In this document: positions 8,415 to 16,055 of the stretch, in pieces
Layout: each line of letters starts with the position of its first letter
How positions within the stretch are numbered: position 1 is the first letter of the stretch
Assembly: GCF_013131805.1 (NCBI RefSeq)
Contig: NZ_JABJRC010000005.1
Location: forward strand, 434,001 to 498,000
Origin: Kribbella sandramycini
GTDB lineage: Bacteria > Actinomycetota > Actinomycetes > Propionibacteriales > Kribbellaceae
Direction of reading: 5' to 3'
DNA: 64,000 nucleotides
The notes under the pieces: generated by a model
Told to the model about the DNA's origin: nothing
What the model saw: the letters and a program-made list of their open reading frames with translations, nothing else
Database searches by the model: none
Program-made: the position numbers and the translations under genes

Positions 8415-9776
8415 TCAACGGTTGGCAAGCGCGGAGATCTCGGCGTTGAGATGCCGCACGTCCCGAACGGAAGCAAAGGGAGCCAAATGCGGTTGCAGCG
8501 TCCGAAGCTTCTGCGCGATCACTCCGGACCGTGTTCGCTGGGCCATTTCGAGTGCAGCGTTTCCGTAACTCACGACCCGCGCAGCATCGCCGCACTGGGC
8601 ACCGGTCATGGCCAGGTCGGACAGCACACATCCTCGCCGCCTCGCAGACAACGCGGTCTGAAGCGCTGCGGTCAGAGTTGCTTCCGCTCGATCCGGAAGC
8701 TTCAGAGACACGTAACTTGCGCCGCGTTCTTCGGCGATGCGTGACCCATCGAACCGGAGCCAGCCGCCGTTGTTGTGGGGCGCGGACAGTTCGTGGACTC
8801 CCTCGGCGTAGCCCATTGCGCGCTCGAACCCTGCGACATCGCCGAGTCCTGCTAGTGCTTGCGCCTCGACACAGCTCACCCAGTACCGCGTTGAGAGGCT
8901 TCTGCTGCCGTTTCGGGCCAGGTTGCCAGCTATTTGGAGCATGGGTAGTGCCCTGCTGTACTCGTGACCGTACAGGCCAAGGAAGGCGTGCCGGGTCATG
9001 GCGCAGGCCCAGAGATCGAAATCGTCAGCTTCCTTGCTCGCCGTAGCCGACAAGGTGTAGCACTGCGCCGCGTCGGTGTACTTGCTCGCGTCGAACGAGA
9101 TCTCACCCGCAAGTTGGAACAGGTCGGCGACGAGTCGGGCAAGTTCGCGCCGCTCGTCCGGGCGCTTCGCCTTGCCAAGGTTGTCCATGAGGACGGATAG
9201 CTGATTTCTGACGAGAGGGTACGCCGCACTCTTCGATGAAGCGCTCGTATAGAGCTGCCAGAGATGTGTATTGAGATCAGACAGCTCAGCCAACGCGGCC
9301 TTGCCCGCGACAGCGCCCTTGATCGGCTCGGTGGCGCGATCCCAATCGACGGATGCACTAGCTGGAGGCACCGCCAGGGTGGCACCAGCCACCGCAAGCA
9401 AACGAAGGAGTTCACGGCGGTTCATGTCGTCGATCTCCTGCTGGCCCTGGCGGAGTGGGTCGGCTGGCGTTGGGCTCAGTGCTGGAGTGCTTGCCGCGAG
9501 ACCAACCAGGACTCGTGCCTCAGGAGGCATGTTCAGTCCTGATGCAATTCTCTCAATGACTTCAAGCCGGGTGATCCGGCGTCTTCCACGAAGCGTCTCG
9601 CTGATACGCCCTTGACTCAGGCCGACCGCCTCGCCAAGCCGAGTCTGGCTGACGCCTCGCTGGTTCGCCTCACGAAGCAGCAAGCTCATATCCCTGGATG
9701 CCAAGGCATGCGCGACTGCGGCTGATCGCCAGAAGCTGGCGGGCAGCTCGATCAGTCCCACGGTGGCGTCTTCCAT
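8415..9776 (-). CDS. XRE-type HTH regulator with TPR-like helical C-terminal region
   Basis: A 453-residue regulator. A HTH of the XRE/Cro type lies at about residues 30-90 (SQTRLGEAVGLSQGRISETLRGRRRITRLEVIERIA). The rest is an all-helical array with TPR-like spacing (RRELARLVADLFQLAGEISFDASKYTDAAQCY, then further repeats). Start taken at ATG 9776 because the product then opens like related regulators (a short acidic N-terminus with ELPASFW); in-frame ATGs also exist at 9806 and 9854. It faces 9953-10345 across a 176-nt intergenic region. Such regulators are frequent in actinobacterial accessory loci. The ligand is unknown. Confidence 0.85.
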   Translation of the reverse strand: MEDATVGLIELPASFWRSAAVAHALASRDMSLLLREANQRGVSQTRLGEAVGLSQGRISETLRGRRRITRLEVIERIASGLNMPPEARVLVGLAASTPALSPTPADPLRQGQQEIDDMNRRELLRLLAVAGATLAVPPASASVDWDRATEPIKGAVAGKAALAELSDLNTHLWQLYTSASSKSAAYPLVRNQLSVLMDNLGKAKRPDERRELARLVADLFQLAGEISFDASKYTDAAQCYTLSATASKEADDFDLWACAMTRHAFLGLYGHEYSRALPMLQIAGNLARNGSRSLSTRYWVSCVEAQALAGLGDVAGFERAMGYAEGVHELSAPHNNGGWLRFDGSRIAEERGASYVSLKLPDRAEATLTAALQTALSARRRGCVLSDLAMTGAQCGDAARVVSYGNAALEMAQRTRSGVIAQKLRTLQPHLAPFASVRDVRHLNAEISALANR

Positions 9777-9952
9777 CGCCCAACCTGTCGCTCGCTGTAC
9801 TGGCATCGTAACCGTCCATCTCAGGCTGAACACGGCGCCACCGGCGGGGCTCAACCAAAGCGATATCCCATCGTGGGATGGCCCAGACCATCACGCAACC
9901 CGCAGCATCGACTACAGAAAGTCATGAAGGCTTGCTGAGGGGGAGAGGCAAC

Positions 9953-10345
9953 TTGGTTGAAGTGCCACGGGCATTCGTTCTCCTGCGGCATCACGACCCG
10001 TCGCAGGTCAGTGGCACGGGTGTTGTGGCCGAAGGCACGCAATGGACCGATGGTTCGGCCTCCGTGCGGTGGCGTGGAGCTGATCCCACAGTGGCGTACT
10101 GGCCCGGAGGCATTGCGGCGATCGAGCGCATCCACGGCCATGGTGGCGCAACGGAGGTTCTGTTTCTCGACGAGGCCCCCGCTGGCTTCAACGCCCTCCG
10201 CAAGGCAGTACTGGCGGACAAAGCAGCGGTCGTTGTCCCGAATGTGGATCACCTCAAGCCCTATGGCGACGTGTCCGCCCTCGTGGAGGAGCTGAAGGCG
10301 CCCTCCGGCCATCACGTTCTGCCATCCGAACCCGAGGGCGACTGA
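9953..10345 (+). CDS. Small accessory protein of unknown function
   Basis: A 130-residue soluble protein. I prefer the TTG start at 9953 because a GGGGGAGAGG stretch lies just upstream and the product then begins VEVPRAFVLLRHHDPSQVSG, which looks like the start of a fold; an in-frame ATG at 9878 would add 25 low-complexity residues. The middle (GTGVVAEGTQWTDGSASVRW) suggests a small beta-rich domain, and the end (KAAVVVPNVDHLKPYGDV) a nucleotide-fold-like strand. I recall similar small genes near accessory XRE regulators in Streptomyces, but no function is known to me. Not a membrane protein. Confidence 0.65.
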   Translation: MVEVPRAFVLLRHHDPSQVSGTGVVAEGTQWTDGSASVRWRGADPTVAYWPGGIAAIERIHGHGGATEVLFLDEAPAGFNALRKAVLADKAAVVVPNVDHLKPYGDVSALVEELKAPSGHHVLPSEPEGD

Positions 10346-10648
10346 TGCGGCGGGCGGCTGGCATAGCCGTGGTCGCGCGGGGCGGCGTTGTGCTGCGTCT
10401 CGCCGGTCGCCCGAGCGAGTTCCTTGGCGCCGTGCCCCAACCACCTCGCGGCACGGCGCCGGGGACTCCCAAGACCCGGTGCACGGGCGCACTGCGTGAG
10501 GCGTCCGCCCGTGCGCCGTTCCACTTCCGAGAAGCAGGCGAGTGCCTCTCGGGCGACGGTGTCCGCCACCCCCGGCAATCCCACCGCATGGGGGGTGGCG
10601 GGCCGCCGTTCACACGCCAACCAACGGAACCAGGAGGCGAGCGCTGTC
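10346..10648. other. 303-nt stretch without a convincing gene
   Basis: Open frames run through on both strands, but none has a good ribosome site together with protein-like composition. An ATG at 10345 overlaps the preceding stop (TGATG). Its frame encodes Arg/Gly-rich sequence and would overlap the next gene by 176 nt, so I do not call it. No repeat or clear hairpin is seen. Confidence 0.5.
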
Positions 10649-11017
10649 ATGGGGGAAGTCGTCCAACTGCGGCCCTTGGTGTTGGGCTATGCCCGGCTCG
10701 CACCATTCGCCGGTCACGGGCAACACACAGCGGTACAGGCGCAACTGACCACGTACGCTCAGGAGGCCGGACTCCAACTCGGAACGGTCTACTTCGAGCG
10801 CACCGGCTCGCTTCCCCTGTTTGACCACGCCGACCCAGCTCCGGCGTACACAAGTCTTCTTGCCGGCCTCAGGCATCCCGGCGTGACCGGAGTCGTGGTG
10901 CCCTCCCTGGACGCCTTCGGCGACGAGAAGGACAAGCGCCTCGCCGAGCTGGAGGACGACCTGGCCACGGTCGTGCACGTGGTCAACGCCGAGGACGTCC
11001 ACGATCCCCGCGACTAG
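10649..11017 (+). CDS. Resolvase-fold-like small protein lacking the catalytic serine
   Basis: A 122-residue soluble protein starting at ATG 10649 behind AGGAGGCG. The pattern VLGYARLA, an Ala/Gln-rich helix (QAQLTTYAQEAGLQLGTVYFE) and GVTGVVVPSLDAFG resemble the N-terminal domain of serine recombinases. In those enzymes the first block is YxRVS with the nucleophilic Ser; here that position is Leu/Ala. A small non-catalytic relative is therefore possible, but this is a pattern-level inference. It is followed after 41 nt by the small helical gene of the toxin operon. Confidence 0.6.
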   Translation: MGEVVQLRPLVLGYARLAPFAGHGQHTAVQAQLTTYAQEAGLQLGTVYFERTGSLPLFDHADPAPAYTSLLAGLRHPGVTGVVVPSLDAFGDEKDKRLAELEDDLATVVHVVNAEDVHDPRD

Positions 11018-11058
11018 TTCACGGCCATGAGGCCAAACAGTCAACGTGAGGAGAGAAC

Positions 11059-11319
11059 ATGTCCGTGGTCGAACAACTCAAAGGGCAACTGCACGCCGTC
11101 GCTCAGGAAGCCGATCAAGGCGCCGCCGGCCTCGGCGGTTTCCAGAACAAGTTCAGCCAGGCGAGCCAACATGTTCAGTCGTTGATCCAGGGTTCAGCGA
11201 CCGGAGCGGACCGTGAGATTGCTGAGGTGCTGGATGCCGCGTCCAAGTCGCTGGCATCGGCGGTGGAATCGCTCCAGATCGCCTCACACAAGTGCGGGCA
11301 GTACGCCCAGCAGCTTTAG
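11059..11319 (+). CDS. Small helical protein preceding deaminase toxin (Lap/WXG-like chaperone candidate)
   Basis: An 86-residue, entirely helical protein starting at ATG 11059 behind GAGGAGAG. It has no Trp, so no WXG motif, and no signal or membrane segment. Two helices (residues about 5-40 and 50-84) rich in Gln, Ala and Ser end in HKCGQYAQQL. Its stop lies 6 nt before the toxin start, and the toxin has no evident ribosome site, so toxin translation probably depends on it. The size, fold and position parallel small helical partners (Lap proteins) encoded before LXG toxins in Bacillota. I infer a similar targeting or stabilising role. Confidence 0.7.
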   Translation: MSVVEQLKGQLHAVAQEADQGAAGLGGFQNKFSQASQHVQSLIQGSATGADREIAEVLDAASKSLASAVESLQIASHKCGQYAQQL

Positions 11320-11325
11320 CTGCCC

Positions 11326-12102
11326 ATGCCGTCGGAGTTGCAGAGGGTCGCCGGGGACCTGGTGGCCTGCCTCGACATGATGCCACGGGTCATAGACGCA
11401 TTGCAGACGCGTGCCCGCCGATGTCGGGAGATGGCCGGGTTTGTCGGTGGCTTGTCGGGCGGGAGTCCTGCATTGCAGGCTGCGGCCTACCAACTGGACG
11501 CCGCCGCGAACGAGTGTGAGAAGGCAGCGCACCTCTGCGAGATCGCCCGTCGGCAGGCGCGGGACTGGGCCGCGCAGATGGTGGGCGACACGGGCGGTGG
11601 GTCCACGTCGGCTGGAAGCCGGGATGCTCCCACGGGCGATCCGGCAGTCAGCGGCACAAAGCCAACCGCACCGGCAAAGCCGGGATCGACGGCGCCACGC
11701 CCGCCGGACGATGGTGGCGACTCGGACGCGCAGACGGTCATTCGGCGGCTACCGGTACGGGAGAACGACGAGGGAAAGACGCGCGGATTGTGGACGGACG
11801 GCGACGGTCGGGACAGGCCCCTGGTCAGCGGGAACGGCCACTACCAGAAGCTTGCCGACGAACACACCCGACGGCTGGGCCTCCCACCTATGTCCAGCAC
11901 ATCGCACGTTGAGATGAAGTTCGCCATGTTCATGCGAGAGCGGGGACTACGGAATGAGACCATCTTCATCAACAACCGGCCGTGTCCGGGTGAGCGGAGC
12001 TGCTCGGAGTGGGTTGAGCTGTTCCTTCCGCCGGGAGCGAGACTCACGGTCCATTGGCCCAACGGAGGTCCGTGGACGTTCTACGGGAGGGGGAAGCAAT
12101 GA
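11326..12102 (+). CDS. DddA/SCP1.201-type cytidine deaminase polymorphic toxin
   Basis: A 258-residue modular toxin. Residues 1-85 form a helical head with several Cys and no LXG or signal peptide; residues 85-140 are a Pro/Ser/Thr linker. Residues about 165-258 match SCP1.201-like (DddA-like) deaminases. SHVEMKFAMFMRERG supplies the zinc His194 and catalytic Glu196. The INNRPCPGERSC stretch supplies Cys220 and Cys226, followed by a family-typical LPPGARLTVHWPNG. DddA-family toxins deaminate cytosine, in DddA itself on double-stranded DNA. The spacing here is C-x5-C rather than the C-x2-C of classical deaminases. The stop overlaps the immunity start (ATGA). Position within an ESX locus suggests export by that system, which is an inference. 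Confidence 0.88.
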   Translation: MPSELQRVAGDLVACLDMMPRVIDALQTRARRCREMAGFVGGLSGGSPALQAAAYQLDAAANECEKAAHLCEIARRQARDWAAQMVGDTGGGSTSAGSRDAPTGDPAVSGTKPTAPAKPGSTAPRPPDDGGDSDAQTVIRRLPVRENDEGKTRGLWTDGDGRDRPLVSGNGHYQKLADEHTRRLGLPPMSSTSHVEMKFAMFMRERGLRNETIFINNRPCPGERSCSEWVELFLPPGARLTVHWPNGGPWTFYGRGKQ

Positions 12103-12563
12103 ACTTCACCGCCAGGGCCTACTACCTGCACGAGCACGATGAAAACCCTGTCGAGATCCGGACCTCCGACGATGTGCGGGGATTGCTCGATGCCATGCTG
12201 ACCCAGCCGAAAGACTCGTCGATCGTCACGCTTTACGTCGCGGAGCGTCCCAAGCTGGACATCGGTGGAGCTGACCATGAGTTGCGGATAGGTGTACTCG
12301 CGGACCGCAAGGTAGGCAGCGTGAGCTTCATCAGCGGCAAGGATCGGCACTACGCCAAAGGCGTAGCCGACCCCGACCCGATCCGGTACCAGTACGCCGG
12401 ACACCTGGACCTGTTCCCGGCCGACTCGCTGGTTGAACTGGACGTTCTCCTGACGGTGGCGGCTGACTTCCTTGCATCTGGCGCCGAACGGCTTCCGCAG
12501 GGCGCGCAGTGGTCGCCTTGGCCTACGGAGCCGCTGGACGAGGACGAGGGCGGTTGGTTCTGA
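12099..12563 (+). CDS. Imm1-type immunity protein for the deaminase toxin
   Basis: A 154-residue acidic soluble protein overlapping the toxin stop by 4 nt, with GGGAGGGGG upstream inside the toxin gene. The order of features fits the Imm1 family known to accompany SCP1.201-like deaminases: a strand-rich N-terminus (MNFTARAYYLHEHD), ELRIGVLADRKVGSVSFISG in the middle and PADSLVELDVLLTVAADFLASGAERLPQGAQW near the end. Its role would be to bind and block the deaminase in the producer. It is the last gene of the operon and a strong hairpin follows within 70 nt. Confidence 0.82.
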   Translation: MNFTARAYYLHEHDENPVEIRTSDDVRGLLDAMLTQPKDSSIVTLYVAERPKLDIGGADHELRIGVLADRKVGSVSFISGKDRHYAKGVADPDPIRYQYAGHLDLFPADSLVELDVLLTVAADFLASGAERLPQGAQWSPWPTEPLDEDEGGWF

Positions 12564-12631
12564 GTTTGCAGAGGGCAGGGGACACCCGCCCCCTCGGGCG
12601 CCTTCCTCCCGCGTCTCGAAGTTGCACAACG

Positions 12632-12670
12632 ACGAGTAGCCAGGCCTCTTCGGAGGTCCTGGCTACTCGT
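12632..12670. terminator. Strong two-tier hairpin terminator after the immunity gene
   Basis: ACGAGTAGCCAGG (12632-12644) and CCTGGCTACTCGT (12658-12670) form a perfect 13-bp stem. Inside it CCTC-TTCG-GAGG gives a second 4-bp stem with a UUCG tetraloop. It ends the toxin operon and faces the opposing eccD-eccB unit, so it probably works in both directions. Confidence 0.85.
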
Positions 12671-12685
12671 TGCGTCAGGCGACTA

Positions 12686-12979
12686 TCAGGACGCGGCGTA
12701 GGTGATCCGGCGGATACCGGTCGGATCCACCGGCGTGTTCGCCGAATAGCCCCAGATGGCCACCTGAACACCCTCGGCGGACTTGAAGAACTCCAGGCGC
12801 CTCGGGGCGGAAACGAGCGACAGGAAGGCGTCAGGGCGCATCAGGTAGGACGCGGCCGCCGACCACGCCACCGTCCCCTCAGGAACGCCGAGGCCTTCAG
12901 AGCGGCGCGTCCGGCTGAGAAGCAGCCGCGCAGGTGCGGGCAGACCTGGATGCTGCTCGAGCGACGTCAACCCGCGCAT
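12686..12979 (-). CDS. Uncertain open frame downstream of eccB, possible gene remnant
   Basis: From ATG 12979 this frame encodes 97 residues (MRGLTSLEQHPGL to the terminal ITYAAS). The same frame is open without a start further upstream into the antisense of eccB, and the extra residues before the ATG (RPRLLDDDEWNTSDCLPRM) still look protein-like. That suggests a gene that lost its 5' part. The composition (FFKSAEGVQVAIWGYSAN) is not typical of a random frame. No ribosome site is visible and I do not recognise a family. It may be a remnant at the right edge of the island. Confidence 0.35.
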   Translation of the reverse strand: MRGLTSLEQHPGLPAPARLLLSRTRRSEGLGVPEGTVAWSAAASYLMRPDAFLSLVSAPRRLEFFKSAEGVQVAIWGYSANTPVDPTGIRRITYAAS

Positions 12980-13058
12980 GCGTGGCAGGCAGTCGCTTGT
13001 GTTCCACTCGTCATCATCCAGGAGACGCGGCCTTCCAGCCTCCGCGGCCGCGATCTTA

Positions 13059-13082
13059 TTCTTCCGTTCTTCCGTTCTTCTG
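13059..13082. repeat. 8-bp tandem repeat TTCTTCCG, three copies
   Basis: TTCTTCCG, TTCTTCCG and TTCTTCTG stand head to tail, directly beyond the eccB stop codon. They are pyrimidine-rich in a GC-rich background and could be a slippage-prone junction sequence between eccB and the island. Confidence 0.7.
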
Positions 13083-13083
13083 T

Positions 13084-14508
13084 TCAGGGGGTGGGTTTTA
13101 GGGCGGCTTGGGGGGAGAGGCCGGGGCCTTGGGGGACTCGGGCCAGTAGGGCGGCGGGGATGGGGGTGGGGTGGATGTTTTCGTAGCCGAGGGTGGGGAG
13201 GAGGTCGGGGGTGATGAGGGGGTAGGCGCGGGCGGTGTCGGTGATGACGGAGATGGCGCCGCTGGGGGCTCGGTCGGATTGGGCGGCGCGGACTACGGCG
13301 GCGGTGCCGGGGGTGATGAGGATGCGGTCGGCCAGGCCGGTGCCGCGGCGGCCGATCTTGGGGGTGACGGTCATCGGGTCGCGGGGTGGGAGGGGGGCGT
13401 CGACGGTGATGGCGGGTGGGGTGGTGCCGGGGGCGAAGGTGGCGCAGATGGTGCCGAGGCCGTCGCGGGGGGCGATGAAGGCGGGGCGGCTGCGGGGGGC
13501 CATTCCTTCTTCGACGGTGGGGGCCGGGTCGTCGGCGGTGGCGGCCTCGGCCGGGCTGAGCTCGATGGGCTTGGGGCGCTTGCCGCGGTACGCCGCCACG
13601 GTCGCCGGGAACTCGGCCTGGATGTCGAACTGCAGCGCGGAGATCGCGAGCAGCCGGTTCTTGGTCGCCAGGTAGTGCTGGACGCCGCCGCCCGACGAGC
13701 GGACGACGAAGAGCTGCCCGATCGCGGTCCCCTTGCGACCGGGGACGGCGGACGACGGTTTGCCCATGGCGGCGATCTTGATCGGGGCGAGCGGCTCGCC
13801 GTCCGGGAGCGCGTCGACGAAGGCCGAGCCGACGCGGGCCCACGGTTTGGAGTTGAGCGCCAGGCCGACCGAGACGGCGTCCGCCTTGACGATGCGATGC
13901 CGGTAGCCGTTGCGGAGCAGGTAGCGGTCACCGGTCCCGATCACCTCGACGAGCATCACCGAGTCGGCCAGGGCCTGGCCGCCGCCGGGCTGTTGCCCGA
14001 TCATCAGCACCGACTCGCTGCTCCGGGCGCCGGCCAGGTCGATCGTCGGCTGCGAGCAGAGCGTCCAGCCGCCGGTCAGCAGCTTCTTGGCTGCAGGTAA
14101 GGCATCCGGGGCATCTTCGATGCCGATCCGAGGCCCGCGCGGGACGCCGGCCAGCGACTTCTGCGACACCCGGCGGGTGTCGCCTTTCTTGCCGATGGCA
14201 AGCAGTGCGGAGACGTAATTGGTCACCGGGTGCAGATGCTGGTCGAGGTAGACGTACCGGGTGCCGGTCTCCTTCTCGACGATGACGCCGTCGCCCTTGC
14301 TCCACGCCTTGTTCCCGCCGGGCACGATCATCCCGTAGACCCAGACGACCGCGAGCGCGAGCACCAGGACGCCGACACTCCAGATCGCCGACAGGCCGAC
14401 CCGTTTGAACGGCGGCGTCTCCGGATCGGTCTCCCGCGTAACCAGAGCCGACACCATCCGCTGGACGGAGAACTGGTGGGACTGCAGCTGATCCTTCCTG
14501 GTCGCCAT
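13084..14508 (-). CDS. eccB: Type VII secretion membrane component EccB
   Basis: A 474-residue EccB. The N-terminus has the family form MATRKDQLQSHQFSVQRMVSAL, followed by a single membrane helix (residues 42-63). A large extracytoplasmic domain follows, with the repeated LLRNGYRHRIV and YLATKNRLLAI blocks typical of EccB. EccB is a core part of the ESX membrane channel, mostly located outside the membrane. It starts 1 nt after the eccD stop, so the two are one unit. The last 400 nt are strongly C-rich on the coding strand and encode a Pro-rich tail. Confidence 0.95.
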   Translation of the reverse strand: MATRKDQLQSHQFSVQRMVSALVTRETDPETPPFKRVGLSAIWSVGVLVLALAVVWVYGMIVPGGNKAWSKGDGVIVEKETGTRYVYLDQHLHPVTNYVSALLAIGKKGDTRRVSQKSLAGVPRGPRIGIEDAPDALPAAKKLLTGGWTLCSQPTIDLAGARSSESVLMIGQQPGGGQALADSVMLVEVIGTGDRYLLRNGYRHRIVKADAVSVGLALNSKPWARVGSAFVDALPDGEPLAPIKIAAMGKPSSAVPGRKGTAIGQLFVVRSSGGGVQHYLATKNRLLAISALQFDIQAEFPATVAAYRGKRPKPIELSPAEAATADDPAPTVEEGMAPRSRPAFIAPRDGLGTICATFAPGTTPPAITVDAPLPPRDPMTVTPKIGRRGTGLADRILITPGTAAVVRAAQSDRAPSGAISVITDTARAYPLITPDLLPTLGYENIHPTPIPAALLARVPQGPGLSPQAALKPTP

Positions 14509-14509
14509 C

Positions 14510-15892
14510 TCAGCCTCCCCAGCCCCGGACGACGGCGTACAGACCGAGCACCGAGCAGGCGAGCGGAATCAGCGACAGCGTGACGAGGACTTCGACGATC
14601 TCGGCGTACCGGCTGAGGTACGGACTCGGGAGCTTGCCGCTGTAGCGCAAGCCGAGGAAGATCGTGGCAGCCGCGAAGAGGATCGCGATCGGCACCACCA
14701 TCGCGATCGGGTCACTCGCGCTCCGGCTCAGTGGGCCGAGCGCCAGACAGGCCAGGCCGACCAGGCCCGGCACCAGGAACAGCAGCCGATGTTTGACCAC
14801 CGGATAGATCCTTGCCCTGAGCAAGCACCCGGCGGCGAGCAGACCGGTCAGCAGGTTCGCGGAAACGCCACGGTCCAGCGTCAGCAGGATCAGACCGGTC
14901 GACACAGTGAGCGCCATCCCGATCAGCGCGCCGGTGAGCAGGCCGTCCGCGCGCAGTACGGCGCCGTACACCTCACGACGCGCGGGTTGCGGATCATCGC
15001 GGACCAGATCGGCCGTCGTCCGCGGCAGAATCGGCATCGGCAGCCGACCGAGCCGCAGGCACAGCTGGCTGTAGAACGGCGAGAACGCGAACGCCGCCGA
15101 CCCCACGAGCGCCGCCACATCAGGGCCGCCCAAGGACTCCGCCGTACCGATCCAGCCCGCAATCAACGCGAGCAGCCCGGTACTCGTCGCCCCCGCGAAG
15201 AGGGTGGCCTTGTCGACGACGCCGAGGTAGCAGGCGATCCCCGCCAGCATCAACGCCGTCCCACCGGCCAAAACCTGCGGTGCGCCGATCGCGGGCCACG
15301 GGCCAACTCCGGCCAGCAACAACAGGCCCCCGAGACCGGCGAACAGCAGGCCGATTCCGGCGACGAGCGCACCGGCGCCGGAGTCCCCGACGACGCGCGC
15401 CAGCGAGACGCCGGACGCGATCAACAGGACGGCGCTGAGCAGCAGCCAGGTCGCGGTCTCGGCCCAGGGCGACGCGTGCCGCAGGATCGCGGTCAGCCCG
15501 ACCAAGAGCGAAGCTGCGGCGCCGATCAGCCCGGCCGCGCGGGTGTGCCGGGCGGTCCAGATCGCGCCGAGCCGCCCGGCGCCGGACGCGACGGCATCGA
15601 CGAGGTCGTCGTACTCGAGTTCCGGCCAGTCGAGTTCGCGCGGCACCAGGTGCAGGATCTCGCCGTCCCGGATCCGGTGCGAGCCGAGGGTCCGGCCGAG
15701 GCTGAGCTCGGTGCCGTCGGCGCGGCGGAGCACCCAGCCGCCGTCGGGCGCGGCCTGATCGGCGAGATGCTCACCCGCCTTGGTGAGCAGGCCGGGCAGG
15801 ACCTCGGCGACCGAGGCCTGTTCGGGCAGGGCCAGGTCGAGCCGGCGTTGCGGCGCGGCGACCGTGACCCGGAGCAGTCCGGTGATGTTCAT
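14510..15892 (-). CDS. eccD: Type VII secretion channel protein EccD
   Basis: A 460-residue EccD. The N-terminal 85 residues form a ubiquitin-like (YukD) domain: LLRVTVAAPQRRLDLALPEQ and a RDGEILHLVP end. A hydrophobic region with about eleven membrane helices follows to the C-terminus, as in known EccD. EccD lines the ESX pore. I chose ATG 15892, with AGGAAG 7 nt upstream, over the ATG 36 nt earlier because it fits the start of the ubiquitin-like fold. eccB follows after 1 nt. The divergent neighbour is the 16056 paralogue pair. Confidence 0.93.
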   Translation of the reverse strand: MNITGLLRVTVAAPQRRLDLALPEQASVAEVLPGLLTKAGEHLADQAAPDGGWVLRRADGTELSLGRTLGSHRIRDGEILHLVPRELDWPELEYDDLVDAVASGAGRLGAIWTARHTRAAGLIGAAASLLVGLTAILRHASPWAETATWLLLSAVLLIASGVSLARVVGDSGAGALVAGIGLLFAGLGGLLLLAGVGPWPAIGAPQVLAGGTALMLAGIACYLGVVDKATLFAGATSTGLLALIAGWIGTAESLGGPDVAALVGSAAFAFSPFYSQLCLRLGRLPMPILPRTTADLVRDDPQPARREVYGAVLRADGLLTGALIGMALTVSTGLILLTLDRGVSANLLTGLLAAGCLLRARIYPVVKHRLLFLVPGLVGLACLALGPLSRSASDPIAMVVPIAILFAAATIFLGLRYSGKLPSPYLSRYAEIVEVLVTLSLIPLACSVLGLYAVVRGWGG

Positions 15893-16055
15893 GGTGTTCT
15901 TCCTTGCTCTGCGGCTTCGCGGGGCCACGGAGGGCCAACTCCACGGTGCCCGGCGCGCGGGGTGCCGAAGGGGCCCGCGTCCTGTTCCTGCCGCTCCCCT
16001 CGACGGCGTCGTCCGCAGGCCTAACGTGCTGGCAGAGAAGGAAAAGGAGGATGCC

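Noticed and set aside
10345..10824. 159-residue frame starting in a TGATG overlap with the accessory gene
   Set aside because: Tempting because of the overlap, but the product is Arg/Gly/Pro-rich and overlaps the better-supported 10649 gene by 176 nt.
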